Both the position numbers and the translations under genes were made by a program. Source: Clostridiaceae bacterium (GTDB lineage Bacteria; Bacillota; Clostridia; Oscillospirales; Acutalibacteraceae). Taken from it: DNA of 64,000 nucleotides. A model generated the notes under the pieces. The model searched no databases and had not been told where the DNA came from. It was given only the letters and a program-made list of their open reading frames with translations. Location: positions 17,147 through 81,146 of the forward strand of contig JAEEHB010000002.1 in assembly GCA_016280595.1 (NCBI GenBank), read 5' to 3'. Of the stretch, positions 7,962 through 17,236 are shown in pieces (position 1 is the first letter of the stretch; each line of letters starts with the position of its first letter).

Positions 7962-9073
7962 TATAATCCGAGTTTTTTCTGAAACTCTTTCTGATATTCA
8001 ATTTCCGCTTTTTCCGCCCTGCCCGCATCACGGTGCCAGCGGAAAAATCTTTTTCTGTGACTGCCTGTTTTCAGGGAATCTATTATCCGCAGAAAAACTG
8101 CAACGGGGAAAAGCACGGGATGCTTTTTGAGCCAGGGATAGCGGTTTTCGTATTCCGCGCGGTTCCTGAAAAGCTGCCGCAGAAACGCTCCGCTTCTGCC
8201 TCCCGACTTGCCGAGTTCTATGGCGGTCATTCGCCGCGCGCTGCCGTTGAGCCCGCTTGAGAGCACGTAATCCGCAAGTTCGCTTATAACGCCCTGCGCC
8301 TGCGCGCCGGAGAAAAGGTGCTCGGATAAATCCATAAGGTTTTTCGCCGCTTCGCAAATGCCGTCTTCCCTGAGCTTTTCATATACTTTATCCCAGTCGG
8401 GAGCGGGGGAGTGAAGATGCCTTAAAACCCACAGGTCGAGAATGTATCTCACACCCGGTCCGCCCTTTGTGAGGTCATATACGGCGTGGCCTATTATGTT
8501 GAGGGCAAAGCCCTCGGGGGTGAGTCTGTCAGAGGCACAGTCAACATATTCCCACGCGGGGTAATGCTCAATATCGCCTTTCGTTTTTCTGTAAAGAAGT
8601 CTGCCGTGCATTTCGATTTTTATGCCGCCTGGGAAGATGAACTGATCATCGCCCGATTCCGTGCCGGTAAAGGTGCTGCCGGCGGAAATCATCGCCTCTT
8701 TGATTGCTTCTCTTGATTTGGGATTAATGTAAAAATCCATGTCCGTCATAAATCTCAGATACGGTTCGGGGTAATCACTTTTAAGAATCGCGCCTTTGAG
8801 CAGGCCGTAATGAATGCCCGCGTCTTTAAGCGCTTTTTCGGTTAATTCAAGGTAATGAGCCTGGCGGGCGGAGCGTGCGAGCATACTTAATCTGACACCC
8901 TCGTATTTCTCTCTGAAAACTTCGGGTGCCGCTTCAAAAACAATTGTTTCAAGGTGATTTTCCTTAGCGAGAGCCATCATCGCGTCCGGGTCAAAGCCGG
9001 AAGGAACGGGAGTCCCGTCGCGGCAGACAACAGCCCTCAGTATCGCAATCAGCTGCTTTTTAAGGTCATTCAT
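7961..9073 (-). CDS. Nucleotidyltransferase-fold protein (NTP_transf_5 type)
   Basis: 370 residues resembling the uncharacterised nucleotidyltransferase family often found at the ends of capsule and exopolysaccharide loci. The core is LLKGAILKSDYPEPYLRFMTDMDFYI (about 100-130), which supplies the acidic pair D-x-D expected of this fold, followed by IKIEMHGRLLY. The ATG at 9073 is chosen because GAGG lies 6-7 bases upstream; it overlaps the end of the Wzy-like gene by 8 bases, so the two are probably translationally coupled. Last gene of the glycan operon. What it transfers is unknown; a role in decorating the polymer is plausible. Confidence 0.75.
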   Translation of the reverse strand: MNDLKKQLIAILRAVVCRDGTPVPSGFDPDAMMALAKENHLETIVFEAAPEVFREKYEGVRLSMLARSARQAHYLELTEKALKDAGIHYGLLKGAILKSDYPEPYLRFMTDMDFYINPKSREAIKEAMISAGSTFTGTESGDDQFIFPGGIKIEMHGRLLYRKTKGDIEHYPAWEYVDCASDRLTPEGFALNIIGHAVYDLTKGGPGVRYILDLWVLRHLHSPAPDWDKVYEKLREDGICEAAKNLMDLSEHLFSGAQAQGVISELADYVLSSGLNGSARRMTAIELGKSGGRSGAFLRQLFRNRAEYENRYPWLKKHPVLFPVAVFLRIIDSLKTGSHRKRFFRWHRDAGRAEKAEIEYQKEFQKKLGL

Positions 9074-10247
9074 TTTTTTCCTCTGTATCAAGTTTTTTCA
9101 GCTTGCTGAATAACAGGTATTCTTTGTCCGTTATAACAAACTGGAAGCAGATAAGCATCCAGAATTCAGGCCTTTTCCAGAGAACGGAACTGAACAAAAG
9201 CCGCCCCATGGCCAGCGAGAAGATAAGCAGTAAAATAGTTTTATCTTCTGTATTAATTCTCTTGTTAAAGAGCGTGTAGAAAGAATAGAGAACAAAAACG
9301 GAAACAAGGATAAGCGCTACTATGCCCAAATCACGGCCTACCTGCAGGAACAGATTATGAACATACTGACCGCCGGTTTCCTCAACAGACATCGGATTTC
9401 CGATCAGCGGATGAAGTTTGATTTCTCTGATTGCCTCTCTGTATCGTTCATCCCTGCCGGCTGATGTGGAGGACAGACCGACTTTAAGAGCCAATTGATA
9501 TTTCCTCAGAGCATAGGAGTAAAGACCGAATTTTTCTGCAATCAACTGCACCAGATCAAGAACACTGCTGAGGTTGAGTACAAGTAAAATAGCAGTTCCG
9601 GCTATAACGGTATTTCTGATAACATTTTGCCTGTGAATGATGAAAGTGTCCAGAATAAAGAAAAGAATAAATGTAACTATACAGCCTCTTGCTCCCCATA
9701 CCAGCACTTCAAACAGGGATAAACCGAGTATTACCCCGAGGAAGATTCTTTCAAGTATTTTACGGTCTTTATTGTACAGAAAATCCGAGAAAAGAAATAC
9801 CGGAGTAAGAAGAAGTCCGTATCCGAATCTCATATATTCATACTGCCCCCAGAACGGTATCCAGAACAGCATGAAGAAATTCAGGATTGCAAGGTTATGA
9901 CAGACTTTCAGAAAATAAGCCCGGTCAAAATAACAGGAAAAAATCGGAAGAACGGGTAATGCAATCAGAAGAAAATACATCAGAACATTCGGCTTGCTGT
10001 CATCCAGAATCAGTTTCAAAACCAAAGCAAGGATAATGAAAATATATATAATCAGAGTTTTGGAATTGACCAGTACTTTTCTGTTGTTGATAACCGACAG
10101 GCCGAGAAGCGCAATGCCGGTAACTCCGACCAGAAGTACCGGATTGATATATGACATCAGCGGAATCAGCAATGAATATTGAAAAATAAACAGTGCAGCA
10201 ATTAATGCGTTTTTTTCTTCTGTTTTTTTTGCATGGATTTTAAACAT
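9066..10247 (-). CDS. Wzy-like O-antigen polymerase/ligase family membrane protein
   Basis: 393 residues with about ten hydrophobic segments and a larger extracellular loop near residues 260-300 (ELKLHPLIGNPMSVEETGGQYVHNLFLQVGRDLG), the HN-L pattern typical of the O-antigen ligase/Wzy superfamily. It would join lipid-linked repeat units outside the membrane. ATG follows AAGGGC at 7 bases. It sits between the flippase and the nucleotidyltransferase-like gene. Its codons look more AT-rich than those of the dehydrogenase or dehydratase genes, a common pattern for serotype-specific polymerases. Confidence 0.8.
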   Translation of the reverse strand: MFKIHAKKTEEKNALIAALFIFQYSLLIPLMSYINPVLLVGVTGIALLGLSVINNRKVLVNSKTLIIYIFIILALVLKLILDDSKPNVLMYFLLIALPVLPIFSCYFDRAYFLKVCHNLAILNFFMLFWIPFWGQYEYMRFGYGLLLTPVFLFSDFLYNKDRKILERIFLGVILGLSLFEVLVWGARGCIVTFILFFILDTFIIHRQNVIRNTVIAGTAILLVLNLSSVLDLVQLIAEKFGLYSYALRKYQLALKVGLSSTSAGRDERYREAIREIKLHPLIGNPMSVEETGGQYVHNLFLQVGRDLGIVALILVSVFVLYSFYTLFNKRINTEDKTILLLIFSLAMGRLLFSSVLWKRPEFWMLICFQFVITDKEYLLFSKLKKLDTEEKNE

Positions 10248-10284
10248 TTTTTAAGCCCTTCATAAAACAGTTCACCACATCAAA

Positions 10285-11817
10285 TCAGTAATTTGTGCGA
10301 ACTTTTCCTTTTAACATTTTAAGTGCAAACATAGTGAATTTTTCTTTGAGAATCAAGAGAACTCCGAAAAATACGGCAAAACATACGAGCGTGGATGCCG
10401 CGAAGCAAAACAGCGCAGACATATGCAACCGGGTTACGCCGAATACCGCGCCTGTAGAAACGGCGAGCGCGATAATATACCTGACTGCGGAGTTGAGCGC
10501 GTAGCCGCCCTCGTAATCTGGCAGATATTTTCTGACCGCGATGCGCTCGAGTATTACGGCTATTACCGTGCTTGCCACTGTGCCTATCGCAACGCCCGGC
10601 AGACCGATTAACACAGTGAGGGGAATGCTTGTGCCGAGATTTATAACAACCGCAATCAATGAAATAATCATCGGTTTTAAAGTATCACCGAAAGCATAGA
10701 GGACTTGAATATAAACGCCCTGTATCATTACCGGCACAAAATTCAGTGCATAAAAGAACAAAACGCCTCCTACCATTGCGGTCGCTTCCGGTGAAAACCT
10801 GCCGCGCTCGTAAACGATTTTAACGATATCGTTTGAGCAGAATACGGTTACCACCGCTATCGGCAGAAGCACCATAGTCATTATTGAGATTGTCTTGCGC
10901 ATGGATGCCGTGATTTTGTCATACTCCTTGCGTGCGCACATATTGTTGAAGTCAGTGAGAATGATTGTTGTAAGATTGATAACAAAAACTGCATCTACAA
11001 CTTTATATAGACTGTGTGCATAAGTTAAGGCGGAAACAGAACCGACCTCAAGAGTGGAGGCTATTATTTTATCTACCATAAGCGCAACTCTGTCTATACC
11101 ATGGCTTATCATCAAGGGCAGCATCATTTTGAGCGCCGTCTTTACATCTTCCGTCAGCCTCGGAGGGGTGAATCTGAGATGCCCGTAGCGCATTGTGGAA
11201 AAGCGCACAAGAGCGCAGTAGAGCAGAATGCTGATAACATAGGCTATGCTCAGCGCATCCGCGTTTTTAAGTTCGTTGCGGCTGAAAATCAGCACGCTGA
11301 TTATGCCGACCACGCTTATGAAAAGGCTCTTGAGCGCGGTGATGCCGAAAGCCTTTTTCTGCCTGAGTACCGCAAGCCCTATGGAAGTGATGCACACGAC
11401 AGACGGGATTACCGACATCACTCTGATACAGCGTATGACTATGTATCTTGCCTCTTCGCCGTAGCCGGGGGCAACGATATATGAGAGCGGCTTCGCGCAC
11501 AGGAAGATAATCACCGTGAGCAGCACCATAAGAGGGAAGTAGAAGGACTGAAGTTCCGACAGAGCGGAAAAGCCCCGCTCTTCACCCTCTTCGGTTACAT
11601 GAACGGTGTATCTGTTGAGCGCGACCACAACTATGGCGCTGAGAAAGGCGGAGTCAATCAGTGTAAACATTTCCGCCGATGTGAAGTAGCCGTCGGTTAT
11701 TATATTCGTGCCGAGTTTTGCCGCTATAATCGCTTCAAACAAAAAGGCAATCAGTTTTTCGGCAACGGTTATTACCGTGAGAAGCGAAAAACTGTGAACT
11801 GTAGATTTATCTTTCAT
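10285..11817 (-). CDS. MurJ/Wzx-type lipid-linked glycan flippase
   Basis: 510 residues, about 14 hydrophobic segments, MOP-superfamily exporter of the MviN/MurJ type (N-terminal AEKLIAFLFEAIIAAKLGTN; central PLMISHGIDRVALMVDKIIAS). In this operon it most likely flips the undecaprenyl-linked repeat unit made by the sugar transferase and glycosyltransferases; a housekeeping lipid II role is less likely but cannot be excluded. The ATG is directly preceded by an in-frame stop, which fixes the start, although the GAGGAG upstream is 12 bases away, longer than normal. Confidence 0.8.
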   Translation of the reverse strand: MKDKSTVHSFSLLTVITVAEKLIAFLFEAIIAAKLGTNIITDGYFTSAEMFTLIDSAFLSAIVVVALNRYTVHVTEEGEERGFSALSELQSFYFPLMVLLTVIIFLCAKPLSYIVAPGYGEEARYIVIRCIRVMSVIPSVVCITSIGLAVLRQKKAFGITALKSLFISVVGIISVLIFSRNELKNADALSIAYVISILLYCALVRFSTMRYGHLRFTPPRLTEDVKTALKMMLPLMISHGIDRVALMVDKIIASTLEVGSVSALTYAHSLYKVVDAVFVINLTTIILTDFNNMCARKEYDKITASMRKTISIMTMVLLPIAVVTVFCSNDIVKIVYERGRFSPEATAMVGGVLFFYALNFVPVMIQGVYIQVLYAFGDTLKPMIISLIAVVINLGTSIPLTVLIGLPGVAIGTVASTVIAVILERIAVRKYLPDYEGGYALNSAVRYIIALAVSTGAVFGVTRLHMSALFCFAASTLVCFAVFFGVLLILKEKFTMFALKMLKGKVRTNY

Positions 11818-11903
11818 TTAACAGGATGTCTCCTCACCGGACGGGGCATTCTCTTTGCCGTCAACCGGTTTTTCATTGAATGTTATGAGACCGTCGTTTA
11901 ATC

Positions 11904-13226
11904 TTACAGCCGCCACCACTGCATGCCGGATGCTTTCAGATCTTCGACTTTGTAAAGCCCTTTTACATCTATGAGAACTTTCTCTTCATCGGGCGTTTCT
12001 CTGTAGAACTTTTTGATATCATCCAGGCTGAGAGCCCTGAACTCGTTATGAGCAACCGCTACAATCACGCAGTCGGCGTCAGAGACATCTTCGATTTTTG
12101 TCAGATCAACGCCGTACTCGTGCTTTGCGTCTCTTTCGCTCGCCCACGGGTCAACTATTACGGGCTTGATATCGTAGGTGTTCAGCTGCTTGATAATGTC
12201 ATCAACTTTTGAGTTTCTTGTGTCGGGGCAGTTTTCCTTGAAGGTGAGGCCGAGTATAACGACCTTGCTCTTCTTCGGAGCCTGACCCGCTTCAATCATC
12301 TTTTTAACAGCCTTGTCCGCGACGAATGCGCCCATGCTGTCATTAACGATACGGCCGTTAAGGATAATCTGACTGTGATATCCGAGTTTCTCCGCCTCAT
12401 AAGTGAAATAATAGGGGTCAACGCCGATGCAGTGGCCGCCTACAAGACCCGGTCTGAAGCCCAGCGCATTCCACTTGGTGTTCATTCCGTCAACGACTTC
12501 GTTGGTGTCGATGTCCATACGGTCAAACACCATAGCCAGTTCGTTCATAAAGGCGATATTGATATCGCGCTGTGAGTTTTCAACCACTTTAACCGCTTCG
12601 GCAGTACGCAGGTTGGAAACAGGATGTGTGCCGACCTCGATAACAAGGTCATAAACGGCTTTGATGGTTTCAAGACTCTCACGGTCAATTCCGCTCACAA
12701 TCTTATGTATGTTTTCAAGGCGATGCACCTTGTCACCGGGATTGATACGTTCGGGGCTGTATCCGACTTTGAAATCGGCGCCGCACTTAAGTCCAGACTC
12801 TTTCTCGAGAATCGGTATGCAGACGTCCTCGGTGCATCCCGGATAGACTGTTGATTCGTAAACCACAACAGAGCCCGGCGTAAGATTTCTTCCCACAATT
12901 TCGGATGCTCCGATAACGGGGGTCAGGTCGGGCGTATGGTCGGTGTTCACAGGTGTCGGAACAGCGACGATAATGAACTTCGCTTTCCTCAGTTCGGTTT
13001 CATCGGCTGTAAACTGAATCTGTGTTTTCTTTATTTCCTCGTCACCGACTTCCATAGTCGGGTCAATGCCGGATTTATACAGTTCAATCTTTGATTTGTT
13101 AAGATCGAAGCCGATAACATTAAGGCCTTTCTTGGCAAAGGCGTGGGCAATGGGCATGCCTACATATCCCAGGCCTACCAGAGCGAGGGACTCTGTTTTG
13201 TTAATGAGTGCATCATAGAGTTTCAT
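11904..13226 (-). CDS. UDP-N-acetylhexosamine 6-dehydrogenase (WecC/TviB type)
   Basis: 440 residues of the UDP-glucose/GDP-mannose dehydrogenase family. NAD loop VGLGYVGMPIA (17-27), central dimer helix with NSQRDINIAFMNELA (217-231), catalytic Cys266 in GGHCIGVDPYY, and C-terminal substrate domain. The sequence is closest in pattern to the Vi-antigen/WbpO enzymes that oxidise UDP-GalNAc or UDP-GlcNAc to the uronic acid, so the glycan probably contains a HexNAc uronate. GGAGG precedes the ATG by 7 bases. It is followed by the flippase after an 86-base gap without a terminator. Confidence 0.88.
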   Translation of the reverse strand: MKLYDALINKTESLALVGLGYVGMPIAHAFAKKGLNVIGFDLNKSKIELYKSGIDPTMEVGDEEIKKTQIQFTADETELRKAKFIIVAVPTPVNTDHTPDLTPVIGASEIVGRNLTPGSVVVYESTVYPGCTEDVCIPILEKESGLKCGADFKVGYSPERINPGDKVHRLENIHKIVSGIDRESLETIKAVYDLVIEVGTHPVSNLRTAEAVKVVENSQRDINIAFMNELAMVFDRMDIDTNEVVDGMNTKWNALGFRPGLVGGHCIGVDPYYFTYEAEKLGYHSQIILNGRIVNDSMGAFVADKAVKKMIEAGQAPKKSKVVILGLTFKENCPDTRNSKVDDIIKQLNTYDIKPVIVDPWASERDAKHEYGVDLTKIEDVSDADCVIVAVAHNEFRALSLDDIKKFYRETPDEEKVLIDVKGLYKVEDLKASGMQWWRL

Positions 13227-13241
13227 ATGATTTCCTCCGGT

Positions 13242-14498
13242 TTATATGTTTTCAATCACGTCAGCCAGTTTCTGAGTGAGATATCTGAAATCGTACTTTT
13301 CCGCTGTTTGCGCGGCGTTAAGGCTGTACTGCCTGTATTCTTCGTCACTGAGATTTACAATCATCTCTATTGCGTCTGCTATACTTTCCGCGCTTTGATT
13401 CTCAATTTCAAAGCCGCAGGCGTTTTCTTTGCAGATACTGTGTCCTACGGAATATGTCATCAATATCGGCTTTCCCGCCGCAAGGTATTCAAAAAACTTA
13501 TTCTGACTCTGACCGTATTTATCCAATCCGGTACTTGAATTATGGAGTACCGTTACATAAGCCTTGTCTAAAACAGCGGGAACATTTTCCTTACGGACTC
13601 TACCCATAAAGACTATGTTTGTCAGGTTTTCCCGCTCAACATATCCGGAAAGTTTCTCGCGTTCCGTTCCGTCACCGTAAACAAGAAACTTATATCCTTT
13701 TAAATTCCGCTTATTTAAAATTTCTGCGGCTTCCACAATCATTGCAAGATTGTTTACTTTACGGACTGAACCCGTATAGACAATTTTTTTGATGCCGGGA
13801 TTCTCAATCTCACTGTCGGAATAAGGGTGAGATTCTATATTCTTTCTGAATTCCTCAAGGTCCACTCCGTTACTGATATGAGTAACCTTTTCTTCCGGTA
13901 TATCCGTTTCCCATCCTTTTTCCGTTATGTAGTCATAGCCGCCGGGCCAGGTCATAATCACCTGATCGGCTTTAACATAAAGTTTCTTCTCAAACGCGTA
14001 TAAGATTTTGGCTATGATTGAGTTTCTTTTCAGATGACCGTATGCCACCAGGCTTTCGGGCCACAGATCACGCACTTCGCAGATGCATTTGACTCCGAAA
14101 TGCTTTGCCAGTTTCTGCCCTGCGAGCAGAGTCAGCGGATGCACGGAGGATGCAAGTATAACATCCGGCTTGCAATGTTCCTTTGCATACTGCTTTACCG
14201 CTTTCTGCACGTTTCTGTAAAAACCGAACATGTTGATTATTCTGTCTATGCCGTTTTTCTTGTAGGATGACGACCTTACAAAAACAAACGGGGTGTCTAT
14301 TTCTTCGGCAACTTTCATTGTCCAGAGCGTGTTGCTTTTGACAAACTGATTATCAAAATTATGCATTTCGTTGCATGCGAATACAACCGGGTCATAGCCC
14401 AGCCTTTTAAGATATTTTGCGAGCCAGTAATGACGCCCGCCCTTGTCAAAAAGCATACAGCCTGCGTAATGATTTAAAATCCAGATATTTTTTTTCAT
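13242..14498 (-). CDS. Glycosyltransferase family 4 (WbuB-like)
   Basis: 418 residues, GT-B fold. N-terminal KNIWILNHYAG...GGRHYWLAKYLKRLGY is typical of WbuB-like enzymes; the C-terminal half has the family signature KKIVYTGSVRKVNN and the donor-binding segment LDKYGQSQNKFFEYLAAGKPIL, with the E-x7-type acidic residue in NKFFEYLAAGKP. It should add a nucleotide-sugar residue to the lipid-linked chain on the cytoplasmic face. ATG follows GAGGCTAAACA. It starts 3 bases after the FemAB-like gene. Confidence 0.85.
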   Translation of the reverse strand: MKKNIWILNHYAGCMLFDKGGRHYWLAKYLKRLGYDPVVFACNEMHNFDNQFVKSNTLWTMKVAEEIDTPFVFVRSSSYKKNGIDRIINMFGFYRNVQKAVKQYAKEHCKPDVILASSVHPLTLLAGQKLAKHFGVKCICEVRDLWPESLVAYGHLKRNSIIAKILYAFEKKLYVKADQVIMTWPGGYDYITEKGWETDIPEEKVTHISNGVDLEEFRKNIESHPYSDSEIENPGIKKIVYTGSVRKVNNLAMIVEAAEILNKRNLKGYKFLVYGDGTEREKLSGYVERENLTNIVFMGRVRKENVPAVLDKAYVTVLHNSSTGLDKYGQSQNKFFEYLAAGKPILMTYSVGHSICKENACGFEIENQSAESIADAIEMIVNLSDEEYRQYSLNAAQTAEKYDFRYLTQKLADVIENI

Positions 14499-14501
14499 TG
14501 T

Positions 14502-15539
14502 TTAGCCTCTGTATTTCGGAAAATAGGAAATATTGTCTGTATTATTTCTTAAAGCAAGAAGTTCATCGTATCTTTCTTTATCGAATATCCGCTTTCCGAT
14601 ATGGAAGCGGTTGAGCTCACCTTTGTAAAAAGCGCGCTTGAACTTAAACAGACTGTCTTCTCCCGAGCCGACGCCTCCGCCGAGATACAGGGTCTTACAT
14701 CCGTTTGCGTATCCCCACATAGCCGCTTTGAGCAGGAGCAGATTTCCCGATGCGAGGGAACTGTATTCCCTGTCCGACCCGGAAAGATGGTAGTTCATAC
14801 GCCCGTTTGCCGAGAGCATAATCGAGGCGGCAATCACCCTTTCATCCTTCACGGCATAAAAGACCTGAGCATTCTGCGGCAGGTCGTTGAGAAGCGAATC
14901 ATAGAATTCACTGCCGAAGTAATAGTATTTGTCGGCGTTGTCCTTATCCATTGTGGCGTTGTATATTCTGCGGAATGTTTCGTATATCTCCGGATATCTT
15001 CCGTTGTATATGCGCACTCCGTTTTTCTCCGCTTTCCTGATTACGTTTCTGTTTTTGCTTACAATATTTTCCCATATAGTTTCGGGGGAGGAAAGGTCCA
15101 TATGCACCACTTCGCCGAGTTTTACAACATCGTAAAAACCTTCGCAGGCTGTGTGGTTCCCGAGCATCGGATGAAAGCGGACAAATTCGCTTATGATTTT
15201 GTCTTTAGCCAGGCGGCGCGAATATGCCTCAAACACTTTTTCAGGCTCATCACCCTCGATTATCCATCCGCCGTAGCCGTAAGGAGTCGCAAAATCGAAA
15301 TACTTTCCCTCCGGTATCTTTCCGGCAAATCTCGGGTCCTTCGCGACATCGCGCTTCATCACGGCGTTTATCGCGCGGGTTGAGCCGTCGTCATAATAAA
15401 ACAAAAGAGGCTCGCCGTCGCCGTGAATACGGAACGCCTTGACATAACCGCTCAGCCAGTAGACATCATAGTCTCTGAACGATTGAACGGTGCTGTCCCA
15501 TTTATCCTGTTGTTCGAGTGTGAAAACTTCAAGCGCCAT
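14502..15539 (-). CDS. FemAB-like GNAT acyltransferase in glycan operon
   Basis: 345 residues with a duplicated GNAT fold of the FemAB/acetyltransf_6 type. Recognisable parts are WENIVSKNRNVIRKAEKNGVRI (about 145-165), the motif used to hold acceptor and donor in Fem proteins, and SLASGNLLLLKAAMWGYANGCKTLYLGGG (about 265-295). FemX relatives transfer amino acids from aminoacyl-tRNA; others use acyl-CoA. Within this locus it may acylate or aminoacylate the glycan. The ATG at 15539 has GGAGG 7 bases upstream and overlaps the preceding stop by one base (TGATG), implying translational coupling with the aminotransferase-like gene. Confidence 0.8.
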   Translation of the reverse strand: MALEVFTLEQQDKWDSTVQSFRDYDVYWLSGYVKAFRIHGDGEPLLFYYDDGSTRAINAVMKRDVAKDPRFAGKIPEGKYFDFATPYGYGGWIIEGDEPEKVFEAYSRRLAKDKIISEFVRFHPMLGNHTACEGFYDVVKLGEVVHMDLSSPETIWENIVSKNRNVIRKAEKNGVRIYNGRYPEIYETFRRIYNATMDKDNADKYYYFGSEFYDSLLNDLPQNAQVFYAVKDERVIAASIMLSANGRMNYHLSGSDREYSSLASGNLLLLKAAMWGYANGCKTLYLGGGVGSGEDSLFKFKRAFYKGELNRFHIGKRIFDKERYDELLALRNNTDNISYFPKYRG

Positions 15540-16546
15540 CAAGGCTCCTCCGAAAACAATTTGATAGTGTTTACGATATATTGCATATCCTGCGGTGTGT
15601 ATCTCTGATCGCAGACAAGGCTCAGTTCATTGTCATAAATGAAGCGCTCTTTTTCGCCGAGGGTGTGATATTTACTCACAGGCCAGTGAACGGGGCAGTA
15701 AACCGAGCGGTTTATGAGAAACGCGCGAAGGGCATCCCTCTTGCCGCCGGGTACAAGCACGGGCACAAACAGGGGACAGTCAGTTTCCTTCATATCCGGA
15801 AACAAAAGCCAATCCTTAAATGCCGAGCGCAGTATTTCCGCGTTTTCGCGGCGTGCGCTTCCGATATAATCCGCGTCGATATTCTCATATGAAACGGTGT
15901 CGTATCCATCCGATGAAACCGCGCCGAAACCGTCAAGCATTTCTTCCGCTTCGTTAAACAGGGCGAGGTAACCCTTGTCCGCTGAGCTATCACCCGAAAG
16001 GTACTGCTCTTTAAGGCGCATCGCCTTTGCGCGGAGATTTATGTAGGCGGAAATATCTTCTTGTGCGGCAGAGAGGGGATGACCGTAATTTGCACAGGCG
16101 AATCCGCCCGCCGGCACCGCACACCACTTGCGCAGTGAGCCGAAATAATAATCCGCATCATCATATCTGCAGGAGAAAAGAGAATGGGTGACATCCCTTA
16201 TCACCGTGCCACCGTATTCCGGGAGCAAAGTGCCGGAGGAGTAACCGAAGTAATCCATAACGAGGACGGCATCCGTGTCCGTGCGGATTTTCTGTTTAAA
16301 CCCGCCGTCAGAATAAACCGGATAAAACTCCACGCGAATACCCGCGTCGGTAAACGGCTTTATCATACTGTCACAGCACCAGGAGGGGAGAGCAACGCTC
16401 CTGCAGGAATCAAGTTCGCTTATGATAGCCTTGAGAGCGCTCCTGCCCGAAACATAGTGCCGGGCACAGGCGGGGAAAATGTCATTTTTTTTGTCAGTCA
16501 GCGGCACGCGGGTAAACTCGCTGCCGATTTCATACTGCATTTTCAT
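15539..16546 (-). CDS. Divergent DegT-like PLP-dependent enzyme
   Basis: 335 residues, fold-type I PLP family, remote from standard sugar aminotransferases. The cofactor pocket can still be read: RDVTHSLFS (PLP-ring Asp and His) and YYFGSLRKWCAVPAGGFA, where the Lys of SLRKW should form the Schiff base. A C-terminal region (HWPVSKYHTLGEKERFIYDNELSLVCDQRYT) resembles the end domain of DegT proteins. The ATG at 16546 lies just after the sugar transferase stop; earlier in-frame Met codons fall inside that gene and lack a ribosome site. It is coupled to the FemAB-like gene. Substrate unknown; amino-sugar or amino-acid chemistry is expected. Confidence 0.72.
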   Translation of the reverse strand: MKMQYEIGSEFTRVPLTDKKNDIFPACARHYVSGRSALKAIISELDSCRSVALPSWCCDSMIKPFTDAGIRVEFYPVYSDGGFKQKIRTDTDAVLVMDYFGYSSGTLLPEYGGTVIRDVTHSLFSCRYDDADYYFGSLRKWCAVPAGGFACANYGHPLSAAQEDISAYINLRAKAMRLKEQYLSGDSSADKGYLALFNEAEEMLDGFGAVSSDGYDTVSYENIDADYIGSARRENAEILRSAFKDWLLFPDMKETDCPLFVPVLVPGGKRDALRAFLINRSVYCPVHWPVSKYHTLGEKERFIYDNELSLVCDQRYTPQDMQYIVNTIKLFSEEP

Positions 16547-16550
16547 ATGT

Positions 16551-17192
16551 TTACTCTTCGGGCTTCGGAACGATGCCGCTTTCCCACTGCTTTTCTCTGT
16601 AGTCATAAAAATTGCCTTGTTCTTCCGCTCCGACGATTCCTTCATGAGCAAACACTTTTTTGACAGTGAGTATTATTATTTTGCAGTCGCTAATAAACGT
16701 CACATTGTCAACATAGTCAATATCATATTTCAGCCGCTCATCCCAGTCTGAAGCAGTTCTCCCGTTGACCTGTGCAAGCCCTGTCAGGCCGGGCCTTACC
16801 TCATGTCTCCGGTGTTCTTCAGGCGTAAAGTATTTAAGGTAAGACACAGCCCACGGCCTAGGACCTACTACAGACATATCTCCTTTGAGAATATTCCATG
16901 CTTCGGGAAGTTCGTCAAGGCTGGTAGCGCGCAGTATTTTTCCGAATTTCGGCAGCCTGTCTGAATCGGGGAGCAGGTTTCCTTTTTCATCACGTTCATT
17001 TGTCATTGAGCGGAACTTACAAAGTTCAAATATTTTTTCGCCTTTACCCGGTCTCTTTTGTTTGAAAATAACAGGGGAGCCAAGTTTAACACGTACCAGA
17101 ACAGCAATAATAATATAGAGCCAACTGAATACAATCAGCGCCAAAAACGCACATATTATATCAAGAAAACGTTTGACATATTTTCGGTACAT
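16551..17192 (-). CDS. PglC/WcaJ-type undecaprenyl-phosphate sugar phosphotransferase
   Basis: 213 residues, the short monotopic phosphoglycosyltransferase form (one re-entrant membrane helix, residues about 10-30). Diagnostic segments: SPVIFKQKRPGKGEKIFELCKFRSMT, the catalytic Asp-Glu pair in TSLDELPEAWNILKGDMSVVGPRP, and RPGLTGLAQVNGR. It starts the repeat unit by moving a sugar-1-phosphate from UDP-sugar to undecaprenyl phosphate. With the PglF-like and DegT genes upstream, the first sugar is probably a diaminated bacillosamine-type sugar. ATG at 17192 has GGAG 8 bases upstream; an upstream TTG does not. Confidence 0.88.
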   Translation of the reverse strand: MYRKYVKRFLDIICAFLALIVFSWLYIIIAVLVRVKLGSPVIFKQKRPGKGEKIFELCKFRSMTNERDEKGNLLPDSDRLPKFGKILRATSLDELPEAWNILKGDMSVVGPRPWAVSYLKYFTPEEHRRHEVRPGLTGLAQVNGRTASDWDERLKYDIDYVDNVTFISDCKIIILTVKKVFAHEGIVGAEEQGNFYDYREKQWESGIVPKPEE

Positions 17193-17236
17193 CGCTTTTT
17201 CTCCAATTCGGTTCAAGGTGTTTAAAACTGCAGTTG

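Noticed and set aside
11818..11880. Possible 20-codon leader peptide whose stop overlaps the flippase start (minus strand)
   Set aside because: It is basic and ends in ATGA overlap, but no ribosome site precedes it and it is too short to judge without relatives.
16547..16651. N-terminal extension of the PLP enzyme
   Set aside because: Upstream Met codons lie inside the sugar transferase gene with no ribosome site, and the extension has no family similarity.
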